DNA of 64,000 nucleotides from Alternaria dauci (lineage: Eukaryota > Ascomycota > Dothideomycetes > Pleosporales > Pleosporaceae). The notes beneath the pieces are model-generated. The model was not told where the DNA came from. It was given only the letters and a program-made list of their open reading frames with translations, and made no database searches. This document shows, one piece after another, positions 23,817 through 34,489 of this stretch. The translations under genes and the position numbers were made by a program. Within the stretch, counting starts at the first letter, position 1. The number at the start of each line of letters is the position of its first letter. The DNA is taken from assembly GCF_042100115.1 (NCBI RefSeq), contig NC_091275.1:1612001-1676000 (forward strand), read 5' to 3'.

Positions 23817-24574
23817 CAGGTTCTGATGAATGAACATGAGACCTTGTTGCAGTGTCGTTTGTGCTGTGGGTGTTCCTTGCATGGTGTTGACTTTCGAAAT
23901 GCCATGTACTGCGGTGTCAGAAAGACTGTACGCATGCGGTTCCAGACGCTCAGCTGCTGTCAAATTTTGATACCGATTTGTGGGGTATTCACGCTCGCTT
24001 CGTCTGATGGAAATGTAGTCGTGGTCTGTCAGAACACCGGGTCAGTCAGACTTGAACAAAATCCCTAAAAGACAAACATCGGTTGTCCTTTTCCATCGAC
24101 TATTCCGCAGGACTTTATAACTGTCCAACTACCAAGTTTCAGGTGGATCATCCGCCACAGCTCGAAATTGCTCTGGGAAACGCTGCTTCAAAGGTAGTAA
24201 AGATCAAGTCCGGCGCGCCTCGCGTGGCAATGCACTACCTTCAATCATTAACCAGCGAGCTACCTACTGTACCTCGTTATCGCTCACACTTTTCGTCTCT
24301 TTTACGTACTTACATGTTCTAGAACGACATGTAAGATTAGAAGCTGCAGATGATCTGCGTTGGTAAGCGCGCTGCCACTATCTCTACATCACCATCCGTC
24401 CGCCGACCCCGCTTCTTGTTAGCTCGTTGAGACCAATCTGGCAGGTACGTTCACAATTCGCGCAATGATCCCGCGTAAAGTAAAAGGTACATATCCAGTA
24501 CCGTACCACAGCAGTTCCCTGCTATAACACTGTTTTCATTCTGCTTTCCCAATCATCCATCTGAACTAGGTACA
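23817..24574. other. Intergenic region
   Basis: 3' flank of the SAT4 gene and promoter region of the SnoaL-like gene. No gene was recognised. Confidence 0.5.
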
Positions 24575-25056
24575 ATGTCTACTCTCGCCGCCCAAAAAGC
24601 AACGACGCAAGCCGTGCTCGATGCATACAATGCATGGGACATGGAGAAGATAATAGCTTTCCGAGCGCCAGACTGTACACAACAAATCCTTCCTGCATCC
24701 ATGGGGCGACCCAGTATGAGCAACAGCGAATATCGCGAACGCCTAACGCAAATACTGCCATGCTTCCGGAAATTTACAGTAAAGCACACCAGGTATTGCT
24801 TCAGAGACTTGCAATGTAGCTAACGTCGTCTTAGGTTACCGTTCACACAGCGGTGCATGATGCGGACGCGCACACGTGTATTATGCATGCGACAAGTACG
24901 GCCGAGACTGACATTGGACCATATGCAAACGAATACGCACTCATTTTGCATTTCACGGATGATGGGACCAAGGTTACCAAATTTCTCGAATATGTGGATT
25001 CGGCTTACTCGATAAAATTCTTTGCGGCGCTGGCAGCGGCGGGACTTGGAACTTAG
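24575..25056 (+). CDS. SnoaL/NTF2-like small protein
   Basis: Two exons, 24575-24778 and 24835-25056, give 141 aa. The intron uses the GT at 24779, not the better-looking GT at 24793, because only the former restores the frame of the second exon (ending TVTVHTAVHDADAHT). The sequence fits a cone-shaped alpha+beta SnoaL-like fold: an N-terminal helix (AVLDAYNAWDMEKIIAFRAP), a central part with LPASMGRPSMSN, and C-terminal strands with NEYALILHFTDDGTKVTKF. Such proteins in fungi include ketosteroid-isomerase-like enzymes and binding proteins; the substrate cannot be told from sequence. It converges with the mitochondrial protein gene 128 nt away. Confidence 0.8.
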
Positions 25057-25184
25057 TGGGACTTTGCACGGTCGCGATTCCAGACGTGTCTAGACGGTTG
25101 ATATGTAGCGTTTGCTGTGATCTACTACATTACACCTCAGTTCAAGCCATTGTCACCACCTACCTTGTCCCTTCCAAAATCATG

Positions 25185-25805
25185 CTACCGCTTCTCGAAA
25201 TCACCTCCAGGCTTTCCCGGCGAATGGGTCTGCACATGATTGTCAAACTCTGTGCCCGAGAACTTGCCCTCGCGAACTTTGTTCTGGTTCTTGTGCGCCG
25301 CGATGCTGTGTTTGTTGACGCTATCACCATGGCGGTCTTCAACGGGCTTGGGGACGTCGGAAGCGTAGTCGGATTCGTGTCGGTGCCCTGGTTGGGCGGA
25401 TTTGGGACGCTCTGGGGAGCTATGAGAGGTGGAGGAGGCTGGAGAGGGCGAAGAGGCTTCATGGGACGAGGAAACCGGAGAAGGCGAGGAGCTGGTGGTG
25501 TAGTAGAGGGCTGCAGCGCCGATGGCAGCAGTTGTGGTAAGCCTAGGGGAAGTCAGTACGGTGTGTGTCGTTCAGGGGTAGGTGGGATAGGAGGGTGTAT
25601 CCAGCGGGTAGTAGGATGCAAGTTGCGGCACGATGAGAGTTTTTGATGGGATCGCAATTACTCACCACGTCAGTCGCGAAGAGAGCTTCAGTGTTTCCTT
25701 TGTGCGCTGATCGTAGTCCGTCGCATACTGTCTCCTCGCTGCTCCATGGACCTGGCGTGGTGCGCGGGATAGAGCTCGTAACGACATTGCCTTTGTGGAA
25801 AACAT
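25185..25805 (-). CDS. Small mitochondrial single-pass membrane protein, function unknown
   Basis: Two exons, complement of 25185-25542 and 25666-25805, give 165 aa. The start MFSTKAMSLRALSRAPRQ is a basic, Ser/Arg-rich mitochondrial targeting sequence ending in RRQYATDY, a plausible processing site. Exon 1 ends KLSSRLTW and joins LTTTAAIGAAALYY, a single membrane helix spanning the junction. A Ser/Pro-rich stretch follows, then a charged C-terminus (NKHSIAAHKNQNKVREGKF, SPGKPGGDFEKR). The second exon has no internal Met near its start, so it is easily missed by simple frame searches. I do not recognise the family. Inner-membrane location is inferred. It diverges from the Sds22 gene across an 845-nt gap. 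Confidence 0.8.
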
Positions 25806-26650
25806 TGTGGAAAAGTTGAAAATAGGATATGGTGAACTGAATCGTCCCTGCTGAATATTATCTCGTGTTGCAGCTTGTCAATGGCCAGTCTGATCGTAGA
25901 AATCTGGGGTATGTATACACGGTCTATTGTTGGCGCGCTGCAAGGTACGCTACCTACGTCATCGACGTGTTTACGCGCCTGCTTTGTGGAACGCCTCGTC
26001 TGGGGACGTTCCCGGCGTGCGTCACCGGCACGGCTATTGTTGTTAGAGCATCGCGCCTTGCTGTTGCGAGTCGTGAACGAGTGACTGCTGATCGTGTAGG
26101 CTGGTAGACGGATGGCGTCACGTGTGGGAAATTCCTGCTTTGCCCATAGCGTAGTGTTCGACCGCCCGTGGCCGCATCTCTCCTAGGTTACTTATTACGT
26201 CGCCCTCGCTGTCGTCTGCGTCAAGTGGTAAAAGTGCTGCTAGAAACTAGCTAAAGCGGGTGAGGAGGCAGAGGAAAATGGGTAGCACTAGATCTGGCAC
26301 GAAGGACAGTGAAAGTGCGGGGAAGTAGCCAGTCCAAGAAGGATTACAGATGGAATGTTATGCTCAACGAGTGTGACTGCTTTCAGAGTGTAGCTGTAAT
26401 ATCCAGCCTGCACGGCGACGGTCGTGGTGGAGTGTTGGTGTTTCGATGGTTCGCGAATCGTCATCCCGCTGGACCCTTGCTTAGTTGCTGTTAGGTAGTT
26501 GTCAAACGACTCAAGTTCGACCACCCGCCTCCCCCCAAACCACACCTGAACACGCGGCTGCCTAGACGTTAAATCTGCACATCAACGTCTCCACGTGTAT
26601 ACAGAAGATTCCACAGCCGCCTCATCTGGTATACCGACAACTTGCGTGCG
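25806..26650. other. Divergent promoter region between mitochondrial gene and Sds22
   Basis: No gene was recognised. The interval should hold both promoters. Confidence 0.5.
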
Positions 26651-27897
26651 ATGACTGAGCCAAACCCTGCCCCGCACAACGAGCGCGACCCCGCGGCCCC
26701 AGTGGACGCGAGCGAAACACGCGACGAGGACAAAGATGACCACAAGCCACGAAACAGCAGCGGCTGGGACGGGAAGCTGCGCATAGACAAGATGAGCATC
26801 GGCGACGAACCAAGAGATCCACACGCGCAGGTTGTGAGCGACCCGGAAGTATCAGACGATGAGGGCCCGCCCCCGGAACAATTGGCCGCAGATGAGGATT
26901 TGCTCGACGACACGCCCGAAGACGAGGAGGACATAGAAATTGTACACGCAAAGATTTCCGACATGTCGGCGTTGCGGTTGGAGCGGTTCAAGCAGATGAA
27001 GGTATGCCATGGGCCTGCGTCGTGAATGAATTTGCCTAATGTCGCAGCGTCTTTGCTTGCGCCAAAACCGCATAGAAACCATCGCCATACCCGAAGAGAT
27101 CGCACCCACCCTCACAGAAGTCGATCTCTATGACAACCTGATAGCGCACATCAAAGGGCTCGATGCCTTTACCCAGCTCACGTCGCTCGACCTCTCCTTC
27201 AACAAGATCAAGCATATCAAGCGGCTCAACCACATGACTAAGCTGAAGGATCTATACTTTGTGCAGAACAAGATCAGCAAAATAGAGAATCTCGAAGGGC
27301 TGTCCAATCTGCGACAGATCGAGCTTGGTGCAAACAGAGTACGAGAGATTGAAGGGCTGGAGACGCTGACGGGACTGGAAGAGCTGTGGCTGGGCAAGAA
27401 CAAGATTACTGAGATCAGGGGCTTGGATACTCTCACCAATCTTAAGATTCTCAGCATACAGTCGAATCGTCTGCGCTCAATAACGGGCCTGGAAAAGCTC
27501 GTCAATCTCGAAGAGCTACACATCTCGCACAATCTCCTCACCGAAATATCCGGCCTCGAGAACAACGTCAATCTAAACGTCATCGACATCAGCGCAAACC
27601 CCATCGAGCATCTCACCGGGTTGAAGGGCCTCAAACACCTCACAGAGTTCTGGGCGAGCAACTGCAAGTTGAGTGACTTCAACGAAATCGAGAAGGAGTT
27701 GAGGGACAAAGAAGAATTAGAGACAGTTTACTTTGAGGGCAATCCGCTGCAGAGGTCGCAACCAGCGTTGTATAGAAACAAGGTCCGGCTAGCACTACCG
27801 CAGGTTGTGCAAATTGATGCTAGTAAGTTTCTTTCCCTCCTCGGCATTTTAATCAACAGAATCTAATACCGTGACAGCATTCGTAAAACAAGTTTAG
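26651..27897 (+). CDS. sds22: Protein phosphatase 1 regulatory subunit Sds22
   Basis: Three exons, 26651-27001, 27048-27822 and 27878-27897, give 381 aa. The in-frame codon at 26642 is TTG; the first ATG is at 26651. The first ~95 residues are acidic and disordered. A cap and a run of about eleven 22-residue SDS22-type leucine-rich repeats follow (for example LTSLDLSFNKIKHIKRL, LKILSIQSNRLRSITGLE). A C-terminal LRR cap ends in LPQVVQIDATFVKQV. The final exon is only 20 nt, supplying the last residues that are conserved in the family. Sds22 is a nuclear partner of PP1 catalytic subunits in mitotic exit and PP1 biogenesis. Confidence 0.95.
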
Positions 27898-28202
27898 GCG
27901 AACATGTCTCAGAAGCAACATGGTCGTAGAGGCAAGGCATTTACATGGCGCACTGGGAGGAAGCTAGAGGCGTTCAGGCAAGCGTACATGTGGCGCGGCC
28001 ACACGGTGATGATACCCAATGAATGCATGGTATTGTTGACTGGATTCTTGCACGTGCAGTTCGAGAATGACCAACAACAAACAGACACGGTGCAACGGGC
28101 CAAGAATTGATAACTGCGAGCTCTTTGAATTTTGCTTACCTGACCTGGCAGTTGAGACGACTTCCACCCCGAAGGCGGCTTGGTATTCACAACACCATCT
28201 AT
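27898..28202. other. Short convergent intergenic region
   Basis: The 3' flanks of sds22 and the FAD oxidase gene. Nothing else was recognised. Confidence 0.5.
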
Positions 28203-30398
28203 CTACTCTGGGACCCAGTCCGGACCTTCCGCCTGGTAAAGCATCGGCTTCGGATTGACGCAAAGCTTTCCATTCTCATTTGGCAACCCGTCGAAACTGC
28301 GCACGTCGAAAAACTCACTTCCCACTGCACCTGTGGCCCAGAAAAGGTTAAAGGGGTCATACTTGCGCTTTGCCTCCAAGAGACGTGGGTAGAAGCTGCC
28401 CCAGAATGACCACTGGAAGTTGGGTTCAAGACGGTCTCCCTCTGAGAGGTACGATCCGGAGCCGGGCGTGAGATCGCGCCACTTCTGCATGACGCCATAG
28501 GTCATGTTGAGGCGCTCCTCTACGATCTCTGGAGCTGGATTTGTCATGTTCAGGACAGTTCCAGTGATGATGAAACCGAGCATGTTGCGCCAGGCCGGGT
28601 TGACAGAGTTGTCAGGGCGTCCGCCCTTCTCCCAAGACGGCGCCATATTGTAGCCAATCAACGCCATACCCTCGTCAACCGCTTGCCAAATACCTTCAAA
28701 GGTTTCATTGAAAATCGAATCATTTGCCCAGTTGGAACGAGGGATCATGCGCGAAGTTGCAGCGACACCGTTGCTGTTTACGCCCTCTACAGGAAAAGAT
28801 CCATTGTAGGCATCGTAAAATCCGGTGTACTGCGTCCATTTGGGCTCCACGGTAATTCCAAGTGCAGCCATGTCCTTCACCCAAGGATCAATAAGAGCTT
28901 TGGCTTCTTCAACCGTTTTTCCGGGAGCGAAAAACGGTGACATATCCATCATGATCGAATTTGGCGACGGGAACACCTTCCAGTACGCGTAAGTATCGTT
29001 GTCGGCGTTCTGTGGAAAGTACTTCATGTAGGCCTTCAGTCCCCGCTTGAAAGCCTCTGTGCTGACATTTCCCCCTGTAGTGACAACCCAGTTGGCGGAA
29101 GCGACAGGTTGGTCTGGGTGCATCTTGACAGTGACGGAAGTCACAACACCAAAGGTCAGACCGCCACCACCACGTAGTGACCAGAACAGCTCGGGATTGT
29201 TGTTCTTGTCTGCAGTCACATAGCGGCCATCTGCCATGACGACCTCCATGGACAGCACATGGTCCGCACCTAATCCGAGAGATCCCGACAGAGGCGAGTG
29301 GCCACCACCCTGGATCCATCCGCCCATGGTGCCGACAGTAGGGCCTAATCCAAAACAAAAAGTCAGCACAAAGCCCACAAGAATGTCGTAGGGGCAGTCA
29401 CTGACATTCGCCTCCCATGACAGTGCCGCCGAAGTCTCTCGCTGCTGCATAAAGCTCAAAGCCCTGAGCACCCGAGCCAGCCTTGAGAGCAGGACCACAA
29501 TAGTCCTCCGACTCGTACTTCTCAATGAATGCGATGTCCTTGAGACCATGAGTCCATACACTAAGAGAACCAGCACCACCACTCTTGCCCTGGATGGCAT
29601 CAGCACAGGATCGAGAATCTCGAAGCGAAGAGAACTTACCGCAAAATCATGACCGGTGTTACGAACCACAAATCGGACGCCCGTGTTTCGAGCAAAGTTG
29701 AGTGCCAACTGAATCTGGGCCGTAGTGGAAGCATTTACGACGTAGAGAGAGTAGCCTCCTTGAGTGCACTGTTTACTGTCCCAGATTTGAGGTGGTTGAC
29801 ATGTGCTTCCTTGGTACATTGGACTCAGCATCTCAATTGGGTCGTCCAGCCTGTTCGCGTACATTAGTCAACAGTTACTCCACGTTGGTACTCCACATTC
29901 GACATACTGCGAGAACGGATCCGTCCATGTCTTGGTCATCGCATCGCAAGCGCGCTGGTCGATACCACCCGAGCTACTGTTGTAACAGACGTGCGCTTGG
30001 GGAAGGGGCTTCATCAGAGCACCATTAGTGACATCGTTGAGCGCTGACCAGCTCGCCTCCACTGGCCAATCTTCATCGCCGGGAAAGACTTTGCATTCGC
30101 GGCCGGCAAAGGTGCTGTCAGTCTCAAGCACGGGATCGCAGGCGATGTTATGCGAAGCGAATTGGAAGAGAGACCTTGCATCAGCTGGTACTGAGGCCAA
30201 GGCTTGCTCGATGGTTGAATCGGTCAGGAACGACTGTTCCCAGTCAAACCGGGGAACGAATCCAGTTGTCGCTCGCTCGATGCGCGCAAAGTTGTCTGGC
30301 TGGCGATCGGCAAGACGCATGGGAGGTTCTGCGGACCGAGGCGCAAACCTGGCGGCGGCTGATGCTAAGAAGAGCGCGCTAACGAACAAGGACACCAT
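28203..30398 (-). CDS. Secreted FAD-linked oxidoreductase (berberine bridge enzyme-like)
   Basis: Four exons, complement of 28203-29344, 29406-29589, 29640-29850 and 29908-30398, give 675 aa. The start at 30398 opens an N-terminal signal peptide (MVSLFVSALFLASAAARF). The FAD-binding type-4 domain covers about residues 195-380: NTGHDF carries the likely flavin-linking His, and MGGEC, completed across an exon junction, the likely flavin-linking Cys. GGWIQGGGHSPLSG and SLRGGGGLTFGVVTS follow. The C-terminal BBE segment includes YDPFNLFW. Many N-glycosylation sequons support secretion. Fungal members oxidise sugars, alkaloids or other metabolites; the substrate is unknown. The internal introns are small and restore the catalytic motifs exactly. 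Confidence 0.92.
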
Positions 30399-31966
30399 GG
30401 TTGCGAATATCGAACCGCAATGAAAGCGCAAGAAACTGCCACAAGCCTGGTAACTCAAAGAGAGAGAGAGAGAACATGCAGCTACTTGAGGAAAGTCGTC
30501 TAAGCTCGCCTGTGGCCTTTGCCACTGGCCTGACTGCCGAAAGCTCGCGTTATCAAAACCAGCTTTGACAGTATTACACGAATCATGCCGCGCCTCATAG
30601 TAAAGCGTGCGGGTTATGTGGAGATTGGCCTAGATTTGTATAACGGGCCGCGGTGGCTCCTATCGGTATTGTGCCTAAGAACTGTCCTTGTCTGGATAAA
30701 AAAAGAGTTGGTTCTCTAGTCCACCTCAGATTATGGTTCGAACGCGGTTGACTTATTCAATCTCCTAGCAAAGTGATCTAGAGTCGGATCATCTGATCAC
30801 TCTCTGATGGATTTGTGAACAGTTCAAGGACCCCACAATCCCCTCACGGGCTTACGACTATCCGCCTACCATTAGGACTAGACCTCACTAAGGCAGACTT
30901 GGGCGCGGGACCACGCGGTACTGTGACGGCTCGCTTGCGTGTATCAAGGAGGCAGCCCAAGATTCAGGGAAATTTGCAAAGGCTCGGGGGGACGGCATGT
31001 ACACTTGGCAAGACCATGGGAGGCCATGCAAAATGGTGAGGTTCATTGGTATCAACGAGTTGACGCAGGGAAGAGACCCACTATAGCAGGGTGGGGCATT
31101 GGAGGGATTTGGTGTCGACTATTACCGCCTGCAATAGCCGACAGCGGTTCTTAATAATGCCTCGACATGCCACTTTTTACTCAGCTCAGCTGCTCTCACC
31201 CCATGGCGGTACGCAGGTAATGTTCAGACAATGTTCCTAGCACATCCTCACCTATATGCTAGAGCACTCCCGCCTTGGAGACTGCGGATAAGATGTCGCT
31301 AGCTGTACTATGGAGTCTATTCCAAACTACTACAGCAGATCATGCTAACGCAGGCGCGCGGCACGGGAGAGCCGGACGAAGCGTACCGTCGTTAGGCGTC
31401 CCAAATGGCAATAGCGTTCGCTGCGGTCCGACTCGGGAGTCGTTGATCAACAACCCCAAACTCCTAAGATCGGTATGTCTTTGCGCCAGAACTCGTTGAT
31501 GAGATATCAATATCGGAGTTATGTTTTGCCCGCCGAGTGGGAAAGTGCTCAAGGGAGGGCGATGCTCTAGACTACCAACTGAACGTGCTCCACAATGCTG
31601 GGGCAACGGAAGTCCGGACCTCGGGAGCTGGACAGCTGAGGACATTGTTGGTAATAAAGCAAACTGCATCAACGGCCCGGCTCCACATCAAAGCAGGGTA
31701 GCGATCTGCGAACCTGGGCTGGAATTCTTGCCATTAATCAGATCGAACCAGGAACTCCTGGGCGATAGAAGCGACGTACAATGCGTGTCTTACCCTGGTG
31801 CTTCAATCTCAGTCGTTTCGCCATGGCGGCGGTATTGCAAGCCACACTCTTCTGGCATCGGCATTTCATAATGCTGCTGCATTTAGATGTAGCCGGCTGA
31901 TGCCATTTGATCGCAGTTTCTTGCTTCGTCCTGTAATCCACACGCTTGTCAAACATCTCTGAAGTC
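30399..31966. other. Divergent intergenic region
   Basis: A 1.6-kb interval between divergent genes. A short AG repeat lies at 30459-30472, just upstream of the oxidase start. No gene was recognised. Confidence 0.5.
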
Positions 31967-33143
31967 ATGAGTGAACCGACAGATTCGAAGCAGCCAGCTA
32001 TCTTTGCCATTACCATCTTGTTTGCTTCTGTCAGCACTCTTTTTGTAGGTCTGCGACTATATCAGCGGCTTCTGATCAAGCATTTCTATTGGGGTAAGCT
32101 GCCTACAAACCATCGTCTTCTACAACAAATCGCTAACAGGCTAACTAGACGATGGACTCATATGCATGGCATGGGTACTCGCCGTTGCACAAGCGAGTGT
32201 GTTCCTCAAGTTCGTCGTTTTGACCAACCAGGGACATCACATCTGGAATATCCCTACACCCACCGTTGAACAACGTGTCGAGGCGGACAAGTGGAACATG
32301 GCCCAGCAGTTACTATACAACCCGATACTGTGCCTTGTCAAAGCATCGATACTGGTCTTCCTGATAAGATTGGGTGACCAGAGAATGTTCATCTACTGGA
32401 GTCTGCATGGCCTCTGGTGGTTCAACATGGGCCATATGGTATCCGTCTTCTTCGCGGCTTTGACGCAATGTCTGCCAATCCACATGTACTGGGACCACTA
32501 CTACACGGACCAGATTGTCGACGGCAAGACAGTCAACCCAAACTACGACTGTTATGACATGGCCACCTTCTCCCTCGTTACCGCTGGGCTCGCCATCTTG
32601 ACAGATGTACTTATACTCCTCGTGCCCGTGGCAATGATGTGGAACCTGCGCATGGCCCTCCGCCAGAAATTTGCGGTCGGGGCCATTCTATCTGCCGGCT
32701 GGATTGTGGCCATCCTCGGTATCGTTCGGTTCAAAGCTTTCTACGACTTTTGGTATCCACCTAGCACATTAACGGATCCCACGTACAATACTAAAATTAC
32801 ACTCTCCGGTATCGAAGTCAACGTCGCGATCATGACCGCGTGTGGCCCCGCGCTCAAAGCCCTAGTAACACGATGCGCGCCGCATTTCTTCAGCACCAGA
32901 AACAGCACCCGCCCTACCGCGAACGTGTACTACCCCCGTGAATACGAGATGACTTTGGGTGCCGGTACACATAGGAACGATCGATTCATTACGACGGCGG
33001 TTCACCGACACGGCAACGATGGCGATAGTCAAGAGTATATTGTACGCAGCGGTAGTTCGCATACGAAGAACAAGAGCTTCGAAGCAGACTGGAGAGAAGT
33101 TGCTGTGTCGGTATCACGTAGCAGTACACTGCGTACCAGCTAG
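31967..33143 (+). CDS. SAT4/rhodopsin-domain fungal integral membrane protein
   Basis: Two exons, 31967-32093 and 32149-33143, give 373 aa. The frame is open further upstream, but 31946 is TTG; the ATG at 31967 begins MSEPTDSKQPAIFAITI. The exon junction creates KHFYWDDGLICMAWVL, the family D-D motif after the first helix. Seven helices are visible, with conserved CLVKASILVFLIRLG, loop TQCLPIHMYWDHY with a Cys, and the last helix LSGIEVNVAIMTACGPALK. The polar C-tail of about 75 residues includes an RNDRF stretch and Ser-rich end. Receptor-like role inferred from the SAT4/PTH11-like class. Confidence 0.88.
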
Positions 33144-34489
33144 GACTGGGTCACGCGTCCGGAAGGCAGAGATATAATTTTGAACTCTAGAACACACATA
33201 ATCGTGGGACAATGACGAAAAGGCCGGGTTACGGGGTCGGTTGTCTTCTACAGTCTTGGTGGTAAGCGTCCCAAGAAGGATTCCGTAAGGTACCGTTTGT
33301 GCATGCTTTCGCGGAGGCTTTTCAAAACGGGCGGATGGCTCTCTTTTGTAGTGTGAAGGGAGATGGCTAGGTGTACTCCATGCAGATCTCTGAACAGTAA
33401 CGAAGTTATTGCGACACTGTATGCAGCTCAGAAGGTCTGGAAAAGGAAAGGCTCTTCAAAAGACGAGCTCCTTCGCGAGTCTAATGTGGAATCCGCAGAG
33501 CCCTGAGTGGATAGACTTGACGATGATGCCTGCCATCATAGGCACTCTAGTCAATGGCAGCTCTGATGTCTGGGACGTCAGCCTTGTCATGTCTTCCTCC
33601 ATGAACTGTCACACCATGATGTCTGAGACTGCCGAACTTGCACCTCAATATAGACCCGAATGTGCAGAGACCCGTGTCTTCCTGGCCTTGGAGGACTGGT
33701 TCTTAAGTGAGAGGGTCTCTCCGGATGTGAATTGTCATGACGTGCCAGCGTACTTCACTTGCTGAGAGAGGAGAGAGATTCCTCATCGGTTGGAAGGTAT
33801 CCGATCATTGGGTTGGAAGAGGAAGAAACGCATGAGAAACAAGAAAGAGCAAGAAGACGAGCACGAGGATGAGAGCGGCAAAGAACATGACAGAGGCCAT
33901 AATTGAGAGGAACAGGAGGGAAAGGCACCGACTCAGCTAGAAAAGAAAAGAAAATCAACACCGCTGCACCAGCATAACCCTCTGATTAGGGCCCGGATTC
34001 AGATCGCTAGACACGAATCATGACAGTCAATACAAGCGGTAGATGGAGAAAGCCTCGCACTACTATTGTTGAATATTTGGGCTCGCAAGACACCTTGGAC
34101 ATGTCTTGCTGGCTGCACATACGCGCAGAGAGTTACTTCGGATACGCTGCATGGGATTTGCTTTTTCCTTTGCATCAGAGCGTATCGCCCAGAATAATGA
34201 GATAGTAGATTTTCCTTCATAATGATGGTCTACATTTAGAGTTTTGTCTCTTTTACTTCCTAGGTATCATATGCGTATGCCACGTCAATGTCGTCTATCG
34301 CCAGTTCATGCTTCTTTCGTAACTGCGTAAGCTTTCCCATTGATTCCAAACTTCTCAACTCCAAAAGCAAATCATCCAAGCCCAGCTGATCACTATTTCG
34401 GTGGCGTTCTTTCGGTTCTCCGTGACTGCTGATATTCCTGCTCAGCAGGATGGTATCTAGCCTGATGACAGACAAACGCGAGATTCCAA
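33144..34489. other. Convergent intergenic region, no gene recognised
   Basis: Short frames on both strands have no domain, no ATG in some cases and no splice partners. Contains the 3' flanks of the SAT4 gene and of CTP synthase. Confidence 0.5.

Noticed and set aside
24793..24834. Intron of the SnoaL-like gene with donor AG|GTATTG
   Set aside because: This choice shifts the second exon out of frame. The upstream donor at 24779 keeps the frame, so there is no pseudogene.
25056..25646. 196-codon plus-strand frame (MGLCTVAIP...)
   Set aside because: It is antisense to the spliced mitochondrial protein gene, which has targeting sequence, splice sites and a full frame.
28203..33143. FAD oxidase plus SAT4 protein as a metabolite cluster
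   Set aside because: No synthase, P450 or methyltransferase of a biosynthetic type is near; the neighbours are sds22 and CTP synthase.
34260..34475. 71-codon minus-strand frame after CTP synthase
   Set aside because: It starts at TTG rather than ATG, lies in the likely 3' untranslated region, and resembles nothing known.
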